From: JAEKLB01 sp050249235
GTDB taxonomy: Bacteria > Actinomycetota > Acidimicrobiia > Acidimicrobiales > CADCSY01
DNA length: 17,694 nucleotides
Direction: 5' to 3'
Assembly (NCBI GenBank): GCA_050249235.1
Contig: JBFWQW010000058.1
Coordinates: forward strand, 1-17,694
Shown here: positions 6,627 to 14,472 of the stretch, in pieces
How positions within the stretch are numbered: position 1 is the stretch's first letter
Layout: each line of letters starts with the position of its first letter
The notes under the pieces: model-generated
The model's database searches: none
Told to the model about the DNA's origin: nothing
The model's input: the letters and a program-made list of their open reading frames with translations, nothing else
Translations under genes and position numbers: made by a program

Positions 6627-8621
6627 GCTCCAGACCACCTGGTCGTCGGGGTGGGGCTCGTAGGCGCAGTAGATGCCGGTGCGGATCCGGCGGTCGAGGA
6701 CCGCGCCCGACTCGGGGAGGGCCTCGACCAGCCGGGTGATCGCGGACCGGAGCGCCCGGGTGACGTTCAGCCTGGCCCGCTCGGTCGCCGACGACGCCCG
6801 CCGGTCCCGCCCGCCGATGCCGAAGGCGCGGGCCAGCTCGGCGACGACGGCGTCGAGCTCGACCTGGAGGCGGGCGGCCCGGTCGTCGGCTCCCGCCTCG
6901 AGCTCGTCCTCGATCTCCGAGCGGAGGGTCTCGACCCGTCGCCGGTAGGCGTCCCGGGCCGCCCGGTCGAGCTGCGGGCCGGCGTCGCCGAGCCGGCGCC
7001 GGTCGACGGCGGTGGCCGGATCGGCGGCGCCCTCGACCCGGTCGACGAGCTCGAGCACCTGGCGCTCGGTGCCCGGCCGGGCGAGGAGCTCGGCGAGGTA
7101 CCGGAGCCCCTTCGTCGGGCGCAGGCGGACCTGGGTGTCGCCGCAGGCCGCGGTCCACCACCTCGGCCCCGGCGCCAGGGTGGCCACCCGGCAGGTGGGG
7201 GGTGCCGTCGACCGGGCGAGGCCCACACCGAGCCGGTCCAGGAGGGCGGCGTCCTCGGGCGCCACGTCGACGTCCACGCGGGCGAGGGCGGCGGCCGCGG
7301 CCCGGGCGTCGAGGACGGCGGTGGCCCGGTCGCCGGCGGCCTCGTGGTGCCGGGCCAGGTCGAGCAGCAGCGGGACGCGGAGCAGTGGGAGATCGGCGGT
7401 CCCGAGGCGGTCGAGGCCGTCCTGGAGGTGGGCGACGGCACCCCCGTCGTCACCGACCGCGGCCCGGACCCTGGCCCGCACCCGGGCCGCGGTCGCCTCG
7501 ACGACGGGCAGGTCGACGCCGTCGAGCCGGGCGTCCATCTCGTCGACGGCGGCGCCGGCCTCGACCGGCCGGCCCCGGCCCAGCTCGCCGTCGGCGAGCA
7601 CCGCCAGGAGGGCCGCGGCTCGGATCCGGTCGGCGCCCACCAGTCGAAGGCCGCGACGGGCGGTGGCGCACGCGAGGTCGTGGTCGCCCCGGGCCAGGTG
7701 GAGGCGGGCGCTCGGGAGCAGGGCCTCGATGTGGTCGTCCCGGCCGAGCAGGAGGGCCTCGGCCTCGTCGAAGCGGCCCTGGAGCAGGCGGAGCTCGGCC
7801 AGGGCGATGGAGGTGTGCCAGTCGGCGCCCGGGACCGTGGCGGCGACCAGGGCCCGGGACCGGACCAGCACGACCTCGGCTTCCTCCCAGCGCCCGAGCA
7901 GGCTGAGGAGGCTCACCTGGACCCGGTCGCAGTGGCTGCTGAGGATCGACGCCGGGCCGGCCTCGGAGCCGATCAGGCCGTGCCGGCGCAGGAGAGGGCT
8001 CCAGGCTTCGAAGCGTCCGAGGTCGGCGGTGTGGTAACAAGCCGTGAAGAAGGAGCACGCGGACTTGGCCGCCGTTTCCTGCTCGTCGGCGCCGCCACCG
8101 CAGGCGAGCGCCATCGCCTCGTCGAGCATGGCCATGCCCTCGGGGACCCGCCCGGCCTCGACATGGGCGAGACCGCAGTCGGCCAGCGCCTTCGCCTCGA
8201 GGTTGACGTCGCCGAAGCGGCGGGCCCGGTCGAGTGCCAGCTCCGCCCGGGCCCGGAGGACGTCCGGGTCGGGCACGTCGCAGCCCATGGCCGCCACCGC
8301 GACCCAGCCCTGCTCGACGCACGGCTCCTCGTCCTCCACCAGGTGGATGGCGCGGGTGAACCAGCCCCTGGCGGCGATGCGGTTGGAGAAGGCGTTGGCG
8401 TAGAGATCACCCAGCCGGGCGCAGGCCAGCGCAGCCCGGCGCCGGTCGCCCGCCGCGGTGTGGCCGCGGACGGCCGCCGCCAGGTGGGCGACCGCGGCGT
8501 CGAGGTCGGAGGCGGCCATCGCCCGGTCGGCCGCGACCAGGCTGGCGGCGGGATCCGGGGAGGCCTCGGGGCGTGGCTCGGGCGGGGCCGGCGGGCGACC
8601 GGCCGGCTCGGCTGGCGTCAC
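6615..8621 (-). CDS. TPR-repeat protein with AfsR/LuxR-type regulator C-terminal domain
   Basis: A 668-residue, Ala/Leu/Arg-rich helical protein. Residues about 25-460 are helix pairs of TPR type (for example ACARLGDLYANAF near 66 and ALADCGLAHVEAGRVPEG near 145). Residues about 490-668 match a C-terminal module I recognise from large actinobacterial TPR/ATPase regulators. It includes QVRLRPTKGLRYLAELLARPG (497-517), which resembles a winged-helix start, then YRRRVETLRSEIEDELEAG (559-577) and ERARLNVTRALRSAI (614-628). The end is TGIYCAYEPHPDDQVVWSV (648-666). Unlike those regulators it has no Walker A/B ATPase domain. A scaffolding or regulatory role is inferred. The GTG at 8621 follows GACCAT by 6 nt; other upstream frames close at once. 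It lies 34 nt after the PNPOx-like gene. Confidence 0.8.
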   Translation of the reverse strand: MTPAEPAGRPPAPPEPRPEASPDPAASLVAADRAMAASDLDAAVAHLAAAVRGHTAAGDRRRAALACARLGDLYANAFSNRIAARGWFTRAIHLVEDEEPCVEQGWVAVAAMGCDVPDPDVLRARAELALDRARRFGDVNLEAKALADCGLAHVEAGRVPEGMAMLDEAMALACGGGADEQETAAKSACSFFTACYHTADLGRFEAWSPLLRRHGLIGSEAGPASILSSHCDRVQVSLLSLLGRWEEAEVVLVRSRALVAATVPGADWHTSIALAELRLLQGRFDEAEALLLGRDDHIEALLPSARLHLARGDHDLACATARRGLRLVGADRIRAAALLAVLADGELGRGRPVEAGAAVDEMDARLDGVDLPVVEATAARVRARVRAAVGDDGGAVAHLQDGLDRLGTADLPLLRVPLLLDLARHHEAAGDRATAVLDARAAAAALARVDVDVAPEDAALLDRLGVGLARSTAPPTCRVATLAPGPRWWTAACGDTQVRLRPTKGLRYLAELLARPGTERQVLELVDRVEGAADPATAVDRRRLGDAGPQLDRAARDAYRRRVETLRSEIEDELEAGADDRAARLQVELDAVVAELARAFGIGGRDRRASSATERARLNVTRALRSAITRLVEALPESGAVLDRRIRTGIYCAYEPHPDDQVVWSVQS

Positions 8622-8655
8622 CTCCTCATGGTCCCACGGCGCGCCGGCCGGGCGC

Positions 8656-9450
8656 TCAGCCCGGCCGGACCATGCGCACGCCGCCGCTGGCGAGTCGACC
8701 GTCGACCCGGTCGACCTCGACCAGCACGCCCACGCCCTTGCACTGGGCGTCGGCCCGGCGCTCGGGCTCCACGGTCGAGTCGTAGATCGCCTGCCTGGTC
8801 GCCTCGTCGGCGACCACCCGGCCCCGACCCTTGATCTGCAGCGTGGCCCGCTCGGCGGTGTTCCGGTACCAGAACGTCAGCCGGTCGTTGGCGGCCAGCG
8901 CCCCGGCCAGGCCGCCCTCGGCCTTGCGGATCCAGATCTGGAGCTCCGTGTCGGAGTTGACCTTCACGGAGCCGCGCAGCGACAGGCTCGGCTGCCCGTC
9001 GGCGTCCACGTAGGCCACGACGACCGGGACCGCCTTGGCCAGGGCGTCGTCGATCGCCTCGGCCACCGGGCCGAGGAGGGACACCGGCCGGATCTCGGCG
9101 GGTGGGGCCGGCACCAGCGTCTGGTCGACGCGGGTGACGAGCCCGTCGTCGACGCCGAATGCCACCTCGAGGCCGCCGATCACCGCGCCCGCCGGTGCCG
9201 TGGCCCGGATGCGAACGGTGCTCCCGTCGACCACGGGCTCGGACCAGACGGCACCGTCCATCGCCGCGAGGAGCCGGGGCGAGGCGGCCGCCCGGGCCAC
9301 GGCGTCCGGCCCCTCGGCGGCGTCGGTCGGGAACGCACCGACCACCGCCGGCGAGAGCACGGGCACGAGGACGGTGACGGCACCCTCGGGGTCGCCCAGC
9401 GCGCCCGTCCAGGCCGCCACGACCCGCGCCACCGCTGCGATGTCGGTCAT
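8656..9450 (-). CDS. NTF2/SnoaL-like domain fused to a pyridoxamine 5'-phosphate oxidase-like domain
   Basis: A 264-residue two-domain protein. Residues about 1-115 look like an NTF2/SnoaL cone fold, ending in the characteristic VAFGVDDGLVTRVDQTLVP (96-114). Residues about 122-258 fit the FMN- or F420-binding split barrel of the PNPOx-like superfamily: VPVVVAYVDADGQPSLSLRG (141-160), QIWIRKAEGGLAGALAAND (171-189), LTFWYRN (191-197) and ATLQIKGRGRVVAD (202-215). It probably binds a flavin-type cofactor; the reaction is unknown. The ATG at 9450 lies 7 nt after TACGGT, implying a leaderless message. It is divergent from the MFS gene and is the first gene of the minus-strand group. Confidence 0.85.
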   Translation of the reverse strand: MTDIAAVARVVAAWTGALGDPEGAVTVLVPVLSPAVVGAFPTDAAEGPDAVARAAASPRLLAAMDGAVWSEPVVDGSTVRIRATAPAGAVIGGLEVAFGVDDGLVTRVDQTLVPAPPAEIRPVSLLGPVAEAIDDALAKAVPVVVAYVDADGQPSLSLRGSVKVNSDTELQIWIRKAEGGLAGALAANDRLTFWYRNTAERATLQIKGRGRVVADEATRQAIYDSTVEPERRADAQCKGVGVLVEVDRVDGRLASGGVRMVRPG

Positions 9451-9457
9451 GGCGCCG

Positions 9458-9463
9458 ACCGTA
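9458..9463 (-). promoter_or_regulatory. -10 hexamer of the PNPOx-like gene
   Basis: On the minus strand TACGGT fits TAnnnT and ends 7 nt before the ATG at 9450. No clear -35 is seen. The large interrupted palindrome at 9476-9512 begins where a -35 and upstream binding sites would lie. Confidence 0.4.
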
Positions 9464-9475
9464 CCTCCCGAACGT

Positions 9476-9512
9476 CGTCGACTCGGAGGGGACCATCCCC
9501 ACTCGGTCGACG
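9476..9512. promoter_or_regulatory. interrupted palindrome between divergent genes
   Basis: CGTCGAC (9476-9482) and GTCGACG (9506-9512) are perfect complements. Inside them GGGG (9488-9491) pairs with CCCC (9497-9500) around the centre ACCAT, so 12 of 16 positions match across the dyad. It sits in the 116-bp divergent gap between the PNPOx-like and MFS genes and is a candidate operator for one or both promoters. Confidence 0.4.
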
Positions 9513-9566
9513 AAGAACGGGGGCGTCCAGCGGGTCCGGCCGGGTCCGGGGCGCTAGGAACGGGTC

Positions 9567-10820
9567 GTGGCCCTGCCGAACGCCTTCCGGTCGCTGCGGA
9601 ACCGGAACTACCGCCGCTACTTCATCGGCCAGGTGATCTCGCTGTGCGGCACCTGGGCCCAGAACATCGGCCTCGGGTGGCTGGTGCTCGAGCTGTCGGA
9701 CGACAGCGGCGTGGCCATCGGGGTCGTCACGGCGATGCAGTTCGTCCCGGTGCTGCTGTTCGGGCTCTGGGCCGGACTCCTCGCCGACCGCTTCGACAAG
9801 CAGCGCTTCATCGTCGCCACCCAGGTGGCGCTGGCCGTGCTGGCCGGCGTCCTGGCCTTCGTCGACCTGGTGGGCGTGGTGAACCTGCCGATGGTCTACG
9901 GCCTGGCCTTCCTCTTCGGCGTGGCCACCGCCTGCGACACGCCCGCCCGGCTCTCGTTCGTCGTGGAGATGGTCGGACCCGAGGACCTCCCGAACGCGCT
10001 GGCCCTGAACAGCGCGGTCGTGAACGCCGGGCGGATCATCGGTCCGGGCATCGCGGGCTTCGTCATCCTCACGGGTGGGACCGGGCTGTGCTTCGTGATC
10101 AACGCCCTCTCGTACGTCGGGACGATCATCGCGGTCACGTCGATGCGGAAGGGAGATCTGCAGCAGCCGACGCCGGTGGCGAGGGGCAAGGGCCAGGTGC
10201 GGGCCGGGCTCCGCTACACGTGGGCCACCCCGCTGCTCCGCGCCGACATGCTGCTCGTCGCCTGCGTGAGCCTGGTGGCCTTCAACTTCCCCGTCGTCCT
10301 GCCGCTGCTGGCCAAGGTGACCTTCGACGGCGACGCCGGCACCTACAGCCTCACGGCGTCGGCCATGGGCGTCGGAGCGTTCGCCAGCGCCCTCGTGCTG
10401 GCGTCGCTCGGCCGGCCCTACGGCCGGCGCCTCGTGATCGCGTTCCTCGTGCTGGCCGTGACGATGTGCATGGCGGCCGCCTCGCCCAACCTCGGGGTGC
10501 TGCTCGTGCTGCTCACCGTCATCGGGGCCGGTCAGGTGATCGCGGCGTCGAGCGCCAACGCCATGGTGCAGCTCGACGCCGACCCGGCCATGCGGGGCCG
10601 GGTCACCGCCATCTTCTCGCTGACGACCCAGGGCGTCACGCCCTTCGGCGGCGTGCTCGCCGGCGCCGTGGCCCAGCTGGCCGGGCCCCGGTGGGCGATG
10701 GGGATGGGCGGCATCGGCGCACTCGTCGCCGTCGTCGTGTTCGGCGGCCTCCTCCTGCGCGACCATGCCCAGGCGCCCCACCGCCGGCCCCGCCCGGTGG
10801 AGCCGGCCGCCGTCGCCTGA
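9567..10820 (+). CDS. MFS transporter, EntS/DHA3-like efflux family
   Basis: A 417-residue major facilitator with about 12 hydrophobic segments. The N-terminus, FRSLRNRNYRRYFIGQVISL (7-26) followed by TWAQNIGLGWLV, is typical of the MFS_3 group that includes the enterobactin exporter EntS. The loop between helices 2 and 3 has GLWAGLLADRFDKQ (66-79), the MFS motif A. Later DADPAMRGRVTAIFS near residue 331 is the matching family motif in the second half. It is expected to be an inner-membrane proton-driven exporter; the substrate cannot be assigned, and no siderophore genes are nearby. The GTG at 9567 gives the canonical N-terminus and lies 6 nt after TAGGAA, a -10-like hexamer. It is followed 75 nt later by the secreted-protein gene. 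Confidence 0.93.
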   Translation: MALPNAFRSLRNRNYRRYFIGQVISLCGTWAQNIGLGWLVLELSDDSGVAIGVVTAMQFVPVLLFGLWAGLLADRFDKQRFIVATQVALAVLAGVLAFVDLVGVVNLPMVYGLAFLFGVATACDTPARLSFVVEMVGPEDLPNALALNSAVVNAGRIIGPGIAGFVILTGGTGLCFVINALSYVGTIIAVTSMRKGDLQQPTPVARGKGQVRAGLRYTWATPLLRADMLLVACVSLVAFNFPVVLPLLAKVTFDGDAGTYSLTASAMGVGAFASALVLASLGRPYGRRLVIAFLVLAVTMCMAAASPNLGVLLVLLTVIGAGQVIAASSANAMVQLDADPAMRGRVTAIFSLTTQGVTPFGGVLAGAVAQLAGPRWAMGMGGIGALVAVVVFGGLLLRDHAQAPHRRPRPVEPAAVA

Positions 10821-10883
10821 CCGGCCGGGGGCCGCGACCCGTGGTGCCCGACGGTCCGGCTTCAGGTGGCCGTCGCCGTCGCC

Positions 10884-10889
10884 GATAAC
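10884..10889 (+). promoter_or_regulatory. -10-like hexamer before the secreted-protein gene
   Basis: GATAAC shares ATAA with the -10 consensus and ends 6 nt before the GTG at 10896. It is an AT-rich island in very GC-rich surroundings. It supports the choice of 10896 over the in-frame upstream GTG at 10866 and implies a promoter separate from the MFS gene. Confidence 0.35.
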
Positions 10890-10895
10890 GCTCGG

Positions 10896-12191
10896 GTGCG
10901 CCGTCTCGCCGCGACCACGGGCGTCGTGGCCCTGGTGGCCGTGGCGTCGCTGGCCGCGTCCGACCGCAGCGACGCGGCGCCGCCGCCCGGCGCCGAGGCG
11001 TGCCCGGTCTTCCCCGACGACAGCTACTGGCACGCCGACGTCTCGGGGCTGCCGGTGCACGAGCGCAGCGCGGCCTGGCTGGCCACGATGGGCGGCGGCG
11101 GCCGGCGCCTCCACCCCGACTTCGGGCCGAGCGGCGGTGCGCTCCCGTACGGCATCCCCTACGACGTGGTCGGTGGCGGCGAGCCGAAGGTGGGCGTGCG
11201 CTTCGACTACGACGACGAGAGCGACCCCGGCCCGTACCCGTTCAGCGAGCGCACCACGATCGAAGGTGGCTCCGACCGCCACGCCCTCGTGATCGACCGG
11301 GACGCGTGCGTGCTCTACGAGCTGTTCGCCGCCGACTGGAACGGGGGCGACCCGACGGCCGGATCGGGAGCGGTCTACGACCTGCGCTCGAACGCCCTGC
11401 GGCCCGACGGCTGGACCTCGGCCGACGCCGCCGGACTACCGATCTTCCCGGGCCTGCTCCGCCTCGACGAGGTCCGCGCCGGCCACGTCGACCATGCCGT
11501 GCGGGTGACGGCCAGCCAGACCGACGGCTCGTACCGCTGGCCGGCCCGGCACGAGGCCAGCTCGGCGAACGACCCGAACCGGCCACCGATGGGGGCGTGG
11601 TTCCGGATGCGGGCCGACGTCGACATCTCCGGCTATCGGCCGGAGACCCAGGTGATCCTCACCGCCTTCAAGACCCACGGCCTGATCGTCGCCGACAACG
11701 GGTCGAACTGGTACTTCACCGGCTCGGCCGACGAGGGTTGGGACGGCGCCGTGCTGGACGAGCTGAAGTCGATCAGGGCCGAGTCGTTCGAGGCCGTCGA
11801 CGCCTCGGCCCTGATGGTGTCGCCCGACTCGGGCCGGGCCAGGTCCGTCACGGGCCCGCCGCCGCCGGCCCTCCCCGACCTGTCCGGCTTCGCCACCCGA
11901 CCGGCGCCCGGTCCCGAGAAGCCGGGGACCACCGGCTCGACCACGTCGGCGCCGGCGCCGCCGGCCGCGGCCGAGCCGGCCCCGACCACGGCCACGACCC
12001 AGACCACGACCACGACCGGCCCGGCCGGAGGTGAGTTGACGGCCAGGTCGCCGGTCACCGACGCCGGTGACCCTGGTCCGAGCGGCCTCACCCTCGCCGC
12101 GGTCGTGACCGCCGTCGCCGCCCTCGGGGGTGCCGGCTGGCGGCTCCGGCGCCGGCGCCGGCCCGGGCGGGCTCCCGGGGCGCCCGTCTGA
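10896..12191 (+). CDS. exported conserved protein with C-terminal membrane anchor
   Basis: A 431-residue envelope protein. An N-terminal signal (two Arg, then a hydrophobic run at 5-21) probably ends near SDAA (25-28). Residues about 36-310 form a single conserved domain with ACPVFPDDSYWHADVSGLPV (35-54), HPDFG (73-77), VRFDYDDESDPGPYP (101-115), DRHALVIDRDACVLYELFAA (127-146), SNALRPDGWTSADAAGLPI (165-183) and LIVADNGSNWYF (263-274). I recognise this layout from uncharacterised secreted proteins of soil bacteria but know no assigned activity. The many Asp, His and Trp would suit a carbohydrate- or metal-binding fold. A Pro/Thr-rich linker (about 320-380) leads to a helix at 397-414 and an Arg-rich cytoplasmic tail. 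There is no LPxTG motif. Confidence 0.88.
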   Translation: MRRLAATTGVVALVAVASLAASDRSDAAPPPGAEACPVFPDDSYWHADVSGLPVHERSAAWLATMGGGGRRLHPDFGPSGGALPYGIPYDVVGGGEPKVGVRFDYDDESDPGPYPFSERTTIEGGSDRHALVIDRDACVLYELFAADWNGGDPTAGSGAVYDLRSNALRPDGWTSADAAGLPIFPGLLRLDEVRAGHVDHAVRVTASQTDGSYRWPARHEASSANDPNRPPMGAWFRMRADVDISGYRPETQVILTAFKTHGLIVADNGSNWYFTGSADEGWDGAVLDELKSIRAESFEAVDASALMVSPDSGRARSVTGPPPPALPDLSGFATRPAPGPEKPGTTGSTTSAPAPPAAAEPAPTTATTQTTTTTGPAGGELTARSPVTDAGDPGPSGLTLAAVVTAVAALGGAGWRLRRRRRPGRAPGAPV

Positions 12192-12207
12192 GCCCGGGTC
12201 GAGGCGC

Positions 12208-12229
12208 GCCGGTGGGTGCCACCACCGGC
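12208..12229 (+). terminator. strong hairpin after the secreted-protein gene
   Basis: GCCGGTGG (12208-12215) and CCACCGGC (12222-12229) form a perfect 8-bp stem with a 6-nt loop, 17 nt after the stop codon at 12191. No T-run follows, so this would be a T-less terminator. It separates the secreted-protein gene from the VOC gene at 12276. Confidence 0.45.
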
Positions 12230-12261
12230 TGGACAGGCGGGCGCGGCCGGAGCCGCAGGGA

Positions 12262-12267
12262 TACGTT
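12262..12267 (+). promoter_or_regulatory. -10 hexamer of the two-module VOC gene
   Basis: TACGTT fits TAnnnT and ends 8 nt before the ATG at 12276. It lies after the hairpin at 12208-12229, consistent with a fresh transcription start for this gene. No convincing -35 is visible. Confidence 0.4.
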
Positions 12268-12275
12268 CGACGCCC

Positions 12276-13091
12276 ATGACGCTGGTCCAGCCCCGCAACT
12301 TCCACCGCCTCGCCCTCGCCGTGAACGACGTGCCGGAGGCCGCGGCCTGGCTCGTGAAGATGTTCGGCGCCATCCCCATGGGCGGCGCCGAGGCCACCGT
12401 CTCGGAGGGCCTGCCCGGCACGGCCACCAAGCTCCAGTGGGTCGGCGGCTACCCGGTGATCCTGCTCGGCGGCGGCCTGGTCGAGCGGTTCCTCGAGCGC
12501 CAGGGCCCCGGCGTGCAGTCGTGGGCCTGGGAGGTCGACGACAACTGGCACGTCGAGCACCTCGTGCGTGACCGGGGCATCGACGTCATCTCGGTCAACA
12601 TCCAGGGCCGCTTCTTCTTCATGCACCCCAGCCAGACCCACGGCCTGCTCATGGAGTGGTGCGACGGCAAGATGCCCCGCGACCCCCGGGCCGCCGAGCC
12701 GGGCAAGGGCGTCGTCGAGGTGACGGAGATGGCGTGGGTCACGGGTGTCGTGGCCGACGCCGATGCGGCGGCCGAGTGGCTCTCGAGCCTGGCCGAGACC
12801 ACCGAGGTGGACACCAACGCCAAGGGGCCCGAGGCGCTGGAGCGCACGATCGACCTGAGGGTCGGCGACATCACCGTCCGGTTGGTCACGCCCCGCACGC
12901 CGGAGAGCCGCTACGCGTCGTTCCTCGAGAAGGGCCCTCGGGTCCACTCCTTCGCCATCCGGGTGCCCGACCTCGACGCCGCCCTCGTCGCCCTCGACGC
13001 CGAAGGCATCCCCACGGTCTACCGGGAGGGCAGGCTGGCCTCGACCGATCCGGCGTCGACGCTCGGCCTCCGCATCGACTGGACCAGCTGA
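12276..13091 (+). CDS. two-module VOC protein, methylmalonyl-CoA epimerase/glyoxalase-like
   Basis: A 271-residue protein made of two VOC modules, about 5-130 and 146-271. Module 1 has FHRLALAVNDVPEAAAWLVK (9-28) and ends in HPSQTHGLLMEWCD (117-130), with H10 and E127 as probable metal ligands; the ending resembles methylmalonyl-CoA epimerase-like proteins. Module 2 has MAWVTGVVADADAAAEWLSS (152-171) and VHSFAIRVPDLDAALVALDA (223-242), with H224, but lacks a clear acidic ligand at its end (LRIDWTS), so one metal site may be structural or lost. The ATG at 12276 begins the fold; the in-frame ATG at 12216 would add 20 low-complexity residues. The substrate is unknown. It is convergent with the DUF2237 gene. 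Confidence 0.88.
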   Translation: MTLVQPRNFHRLALAVNDVPEAAAWLVKMFGAIPMGGAEATVSEGLPGTATKLQWVGGYPVILLGGGLVERFLERQGPGVQSWAWEVDDNWHVEHLVRDRGIDVISVNIQGRFFFMHPSQTHGLLMEWCDGKMPRDPRAAEPGKGVVEVTEMAWVTGVVADADAAAEWLSSLAETTEVDTNAKGPEALERTIDLRVGDITVRLVTPRTPESRYASFLEKGPRVHSFAIRVPDLDAALVALDAEGIPTVYREGRLASTDPASTLGLRIDWTS

Positions 13092-13092
13092 A

Positions 13093-13110
13093 CCCCGGCG
13101 GGGCCGTTTT
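13093..13110 (+). terminator. short hairpin plus T-run between convergent genes
   Basis: CCCC (13093-13096) pairs with GGGG (13100-13103) over a 3-nt loop and is followed by CCG and TTTT (13107-13110), directly after the VOC stop codon. The stem is short, but the T-run is the only one next to a hairpin in this window, so a weak intrinsic terminator is plausible. Confidence 0.4.
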
Positions 13111-13125
13111 GGGCCCGGAGCGGGG

Positions 13126-13536
13126 TCAGCTCTCGAGCGAGCTCGGGTCGGCGGGCACGTCGACGGCGTGCTCCCGGAGGATCTCGAGGGGCACGATGTC
13201 GAGCGCCCGCTCGTGGGTGCAGGCCAGCACCACCGGCGCGCCGGCGCCGTCGTGGTGGGCCCGCAGCCAGTTGACGGCGGTGACGCACCACCGGTCGCCG
13301 GGCACCAGGCCGGGGAAGCGGTACTGGGGCATCGGCGTCGACAGGTCATTGCCGATCCGGCGCTGGTGGTCGAGGAACTCAGCCGTCACCACGGCGCAGA
13401 TGGTGTGGCTCCCGAGGTCCTCCGGCCCGGTGCTGCAGCACCCGTCCCGGTAGAAGCCGGTGAGCGGGTCGGTGCCGCACGGCTCGAGCTCGCCGCCCAG
13501 CACGTTGCGCTCGCGCTCGCCCTCGCCCTCGGCCAC
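13126..13536 (-). CDS. DUF2237 family protein
   Basis: A 136-residue cytosolic protein matching the DUF2237 family over almost its whole length: NVLGGELEPCGTDPLTGFYR (11-30), DGCCSTGPEDLGSHTICAV (31-49), GNDLSTPMPQYRFPGLVPGDRWCV (62-85) and THERALDIVPLEILREHAVD (107-126). Cysteines C20, C33, C34, C47 and C84 are conserved-looking and could form a metal or redox site, but no function is established that I know of. The GTG at 13536 lies 6 nt after GATACT and directly before the conserved region. It is 32 nt downstream of the NudC gene, on the same strand, and may be co-transcribed with it as well as having its own promoter. Confidence 0.92.
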   Translation of the reverse strand: MAEGEGERERNVLGGELEPCGTDPLTGFYRDGCCSTGPEDLGSHTICAVVTAEFLDHQRRIGNDLSTPMPQYRFPGLVPGDRWCVTAVNWLRAHHDGAGAPVVLACTHERALDIVPLEILREHAVDVPADPSSLES

Positions 13537-13542
13537 GGCGCC

Positions 13543-13548
13543 AGTATC
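13543..13548 (-). promoter_or_regulatory. -10-like hexamer before the DUF2237 gene
   Basis: On the minus strand GATACT ends 6 nt before the GTG at 13536, within the 32-nt gap after the NudC gene. It suggests an internal promoter producing a leaderless message. Confidence 0.35.
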
Positions 13549-13568
13549 GCCGACCGGCGCGACGCCGA

Positions 13569-14387
13569 TCAGCGCCCGGTGCCGGACGCGGTCCGGGCGA
13601 TCCAGTCGTCGATGAGCCAGCGGGCGATGCTCATCGGGCCCGGGACGCCGGGGAGCTCGTCGGGCGCGAACCACCGGGCATCGGCGATCTCGTCCTCGTC
13701 GCAGACGACGTCGCCGCTCTCGTAGCGGGCGTTGAAGCCCACCATGAGCGAGTGGGGGAACGGCCAGGGCTGGCTCCGGCGGTAGAGGAGCTCGCCCACC
13801 CGGACGCCGACCTCCTCGTGCACCTCCCGCCGGACGGCCTCCTCGAGCGTCTCGCCAGGCTCCACGAAGCCGGCCAGGCAGGAGTACATGGACGCCGGCC
13901 ACCGGGCGTTGCGGCCGAGGAGCACCCGGCCGTCGTCCCGCTCGATCAGGGTGATGACGGCGGGGGCCAGGCGGGGGAAGGCGGTGAGGCCGCAGGCCGG
14001 GCAGCGCCGGGCCCGCTCGCCGGGCGCCTCCACCGTCGCCGCCCCGCAGCGCCCGCAGAAGCGGTGGGTGCGGGCCCACTCGACGAGCTGCACGGCTCGG
14101 CCGGCGAGCACCCAGGACTGCTCGTCGAGGTTCCCCCAGAGCGCCATCAGGTCGGCGAAGGCGGGGGCGCCCCCGAAATCGAGCGCGAAGGCGACATCGC
14201 CCTCGGTGCCGTCGGCGTCGATGGCCCAGCAGTGCCGCCCCGCCAGCGTGCCGAGGAAGAGCCCGTCCGGGTGGGCGTCGAGCGCCGGGTCCGGGATGTC
14301 GGCGAGGACGACGCGCGAGCCCCGGACGGCGATCACCAGCGCCGGCCCGTCGGACGGGAGGTCGGTGCGCAGGGAGGGCACGAACAC
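13569..14387 (-). CDS. nudC: NudC-type NAD(H) pyrophosphatase / NADH-cap hydrolase
   Basis: A 272-residue Nudix hydrolase. By family it cleaves NADH to NMNH and AMP and can remove NAD caps from RNA. The N-terminal domain (1-105) is followed by a zinc ribbon with C111, C114, C129 and C132 (CGRCG...CPACG). The Nudix box runs from G173 through E179 to R187-E188-V189-H190-E191-E192-V193-G194. The NudC signature SQPWPFPHS (205-213) then separates it from other Nudix enzymes. All key residues are present and length is normal. The start is GTG at 14387, 6 nt after CACACT; MFVPSLRTDLP then begins the domain. A second GTG two codons later (V3) is an alternative. It heads a two-gene unit with DUF2237. 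Confidence 0.95.
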   Translation of the reverse strand: MFVPSLRTDLPSDGPALVIAVRGSRVVLADIPDPALDAHPDGLFLGTLAGRHCWAIDADGTEGDVAFALDFGGAPAFADLMALWGNLDEQSWVLAGRAVQLVEWARTHRFCGRCGAATVEAPGERARRCPACGLTAFPRLAPAVITLIERDDGRVLLGRNARWPASMYSCLAGFVEPGETLEEAVRREVHEEVGVRVGELLYRRSQPWPFPHSLMVGFNARYESGDVVCDEDEIADARWFAPDELPGVPGPMSIARWLIDDWIARTASGTGR

Positions 14388-14472
14388 CCCGCGAGTGTGC
14401 CCCGGCGCCGCGGGTGGACGGCGGGTCGCGGCGCGAGTGAGACGGCCGCCCCGCCGCCCGGCGCCAGCGGTC

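Noticed and set aside
6543..8834. Long plus-strand open frame opposite the TPR gene
   Set aside because: It is Gly/Val/Asp/Arg-rich, has no recognisable motifs and mirrors the codon bias of the TPR gene. The minus-strand protein has clear repeats and a known C-terminal module.
9447..11282. Long minus-strand open frame opposite the MFS transporter and secreted-protein genes
   Set aside because: It is His/Glu/Arg-rich with no domain, while the plus strand gives a canonical MFS protein over most of it.
12216..12275. Upstream ATG at 12216 as the start of the two-module VOC gene
   Set aside because: It would add 20 Pro/Ala/Gly residues and overlap the hairpin after the previous gene, whereas 12276 starts the fold and follows a -10 hexamer.
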